64,000 nucleotides of DNA from assembly GCF_014066305.1 (NCBI RefSeq), contig NW_023501057.1, forward strand, positions 310,001-374,000, in the 5' to 3' direction. Made by a program: the position numbers and the translations under genes. Positions 62,150-64,000 of this stretch are shown here, in pieces (position 1 is the stretch's first letter; each line of letters opens with the position of its first letter). Origin of the DNA: Letharia columbiana. Taxonomy: Eukaryota; Ascomycota; Lecanoromycetes; Lecanorales; Parmeliaceae. A model generated the notes under the pieces. That model did no database searches, was not told where the DNA came from, and saw only the letters and a list, made by a program, of their open reading frames with translations.

Positions 62150-62885
62150 TAATAATAATATCTATACTTTTATTTTAAATTAATTATAATCTAAAGAATT
62201 TAATTAATTACTCTAAAGCGATACTAGCTATAATTAAAAATAATATATTTAATCTATTAAAGATTAAAGATTTAAGAATACTTAAATTTCTTATTAAAGA
62301 TTAAAAACTTTAATTTTTTTAGAGAGTTACTCGAGTAATAATTACGTCGAAAATAAGTTTTAAAATTAAATATTTTCGAGTAAAATATCTTATTTTAATA
62401 AGAATATATTTTAAATAAAACGTCTTATATAAATAAGAACTTTTCGAATAAAATAATTTTATTTTATTAAGAATATTTCGAGTAAAATAGCTTTTTTTTA
62501 ATAAGAATATTTTAAATAGAACGTTTTTAGAATAAAAAGTCTAAGTAGATATTTAAGAAAAAAACCTCGAGGTTAATTAAAATAGATTTAATTTATATAC
62601 GCTAAGGCGGAGCTATAAGCTTAGAATATAATCTTATTTTTATATTATATATTAATACGAAGATAAACTAAAGGCCTTTCACTTAATAGCTCTATAGATA
62701 AAAATTCTAATGGTAAAATTTTAAGCCCCGCAATAAGCGGGTATTTAGGAGTCTTCGGGGAGTAAACCTCGGAGCACAAGGCATATTATCCTTAAAATCG
62801 TGGATCTTTCGGGAAGAGTCCTCGGAACGTTGCGAATTTTGCACTGTCTGTCTTCGGAGCCCGGGGGGGAGCCCCTTTTGGGGGG
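62150..62885 (-). repeat. Right arm of the 1.8-kb palindrome
   Basis: Reverse complement of the left arm with added transitions. It breaks off in homopolymer block 4 at about 62863. Confidence 0.8.
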
Positions 62886-63030
62886 GGAAATTTAAAGAAA
62901 CCCCCCCCCCGCCCCCCCCCCCCCCCCCCCCAGGGCCCCACAAAGGCCCTTTTTTTTAAAAAAAAAAAAATATAAAAATAAAAAAAAAAAAACCCCAAAA
63001 AAAAAACTTTTTTAAAAAAAAATATAATAA

Positions 63031-63071
<41 letters not shown>

Positions 63072-63080
63072 AAAAAAAAA

Positions 63081-63144
<64 letters not shown>

Positions 63145-63210
63145 TTAAATAAAAAAAAAAAAAAATTTAAATAAATATAAAAAAATAAATAATAAAAAAA
63201 AAATTTATAC
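62863..63210. other. Homopolymer block 4, probable sequence artefact
   Basis: Runs of G, C (up to 18) and A replace the expected end of the palindrome arm, then about 250 bp of almost pure A. Confidence 0.7.
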
Positions 63211-64000
63211 TATAGCTAAGTATTAAGAAGAGTATTTATAAAACTAAGCGCTTTCTATTTCTACGCTATCTACTTTCTAATATTTAGAATATAATTTCTT
63301 TATAAGAATTTAAGTTAGTTATTTTCTAATTATTCGAAGATATCTTTAAAGAATATAAATATATTAAATTATATTCTTTCAAACGTCTTAAAGTTCGCTA
63401 GAGGTTTAAGAAAGTATAATAAACTTTTTACGAGTAAATTTACGTAAATATTTAAGTTTAATAAACGTATTTTTAATAGTAATAAAGAACTACGTAAGAA
63501 TCTTATTACTTATTAATTAAAGTATCGTCATATTACGAAAAATAGATATTCTTATAACGTTTCTAGGCGATAAGATATATATATTAAGTAATATTATAAT
63601 ACTACTTTTAATCGCGTTATTCGTTTTTTCGAAGTAGACTATTTTAACGATTTCGATTCTTTCGATTTATACGCTTTCGATAAAGCTTTCTATATAATCT
63701 ATATATTATAAATATATATAATCTATAATCTTAAAAGAATATTTATATATCTTTTCGTTATCGCTATTAATATTAGAAGTATTATTTTACACATTTCTTT
63801 CTAATATCTCGCTATTATCTTATACTTTATATTTATCTTTAAGCGTATAATTTAAAACTATTTCGAGACGCTTTATATCTATATCTCTTATATTATAATC
63901 TTAAAAGCTTATCTTAAAATCTCTATTAATATATAATCGACTTTATATAATATCGCTAATATTTCTTAGCTTCGTTTAAATAGCGACGTTCTTATATTTT
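63211..64000. other. RIPed AT-rich sequence at the right edge
   Basis: Plus-strand translation around 63240-63700 looks like a degraded coding region (many R, F, Y), no family recognised. Confidence 0.35.

Noticed and set aside
62707..62998. Glycine-rich minus ORFs of 68-78 codons
   Set aside because: Created by C-run homopolymers in block 4.

Overview
The window reads as a chromosome stretch from a filamentous ascomycete (Pezizomycotina) with a two-compartment genome. Most of it is very AT-rich, with TpA in great excess and CpA/TpG almost absent, while recognisable transposon coding sequence survives only as stop-riddled relics. That is the mark of repeat-induced point mutation (RIP, C to T mainly at CpA). 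Short islands of ordinary base composition carry intron-containing fungal genes, with introns of about 45-65 bp in the clearest ones.

Layout: 1-3.0 kb holds the pol end of a RIP-killed chromovirus (Ty3/gypsy with chromodomain). 5.5-6.6 kb has two inverted copies of a small repeat, one mutated and one much less so. 9.5-17.1 kb is gene island 1: an aldehyde-dehydrogenase exon scrap, an unrecognised ORF, a broken O-methyltransferase, a four-exon membrane-anchored lectin-like gene and the mitoribosomal gene mL59. 17.1-48.4 kb is a transposon graveyard. It contains a RIPed LTR pair (18.0-21.2 kb), a young miniature LTR retrotransposon with an exact 5-bp target duplication (21.8-23.1 kb), five copies of a Helitron-like family, three of which carry an expanded piece of that miniature element's gag, and three tandem-repeat arrays. 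49.0-55.7 kb is gene island 2, with an MFS-like scrap and a NACHT-ankyrin STAND (NLR-like) gene that has two apparent frameshifts. 55.8-64 kb is again RIPed, with a second miniature LTR element (TSD ATCTC), a 235-bp foldback MITE and a 1.8-kb palindrome.

Four blocks of stretched homopolymers (48.8-49.0, 55.7-55.8, 58.8-59.5 and 62.9-63.2 kb) look like consensus or assembly artefacts. Two of them bound gene island 2, so its linkage to the flanks is uncertain.

The confidently coding loci are mL59, the lectin-like membrane protein and (allowing for the two frameshifts) the STAND gene. They do not form a pathway. The best candidate for something undescribed is the Helitron-like family: conserved 5' T(C/T)AGTATA end, 3' palindrome placed 11 nt before CT(T/C)(G/A), A|T insertion without target duplication, a head-to-tail array, and capture plus internal amplification of a retrotransposon gag module.
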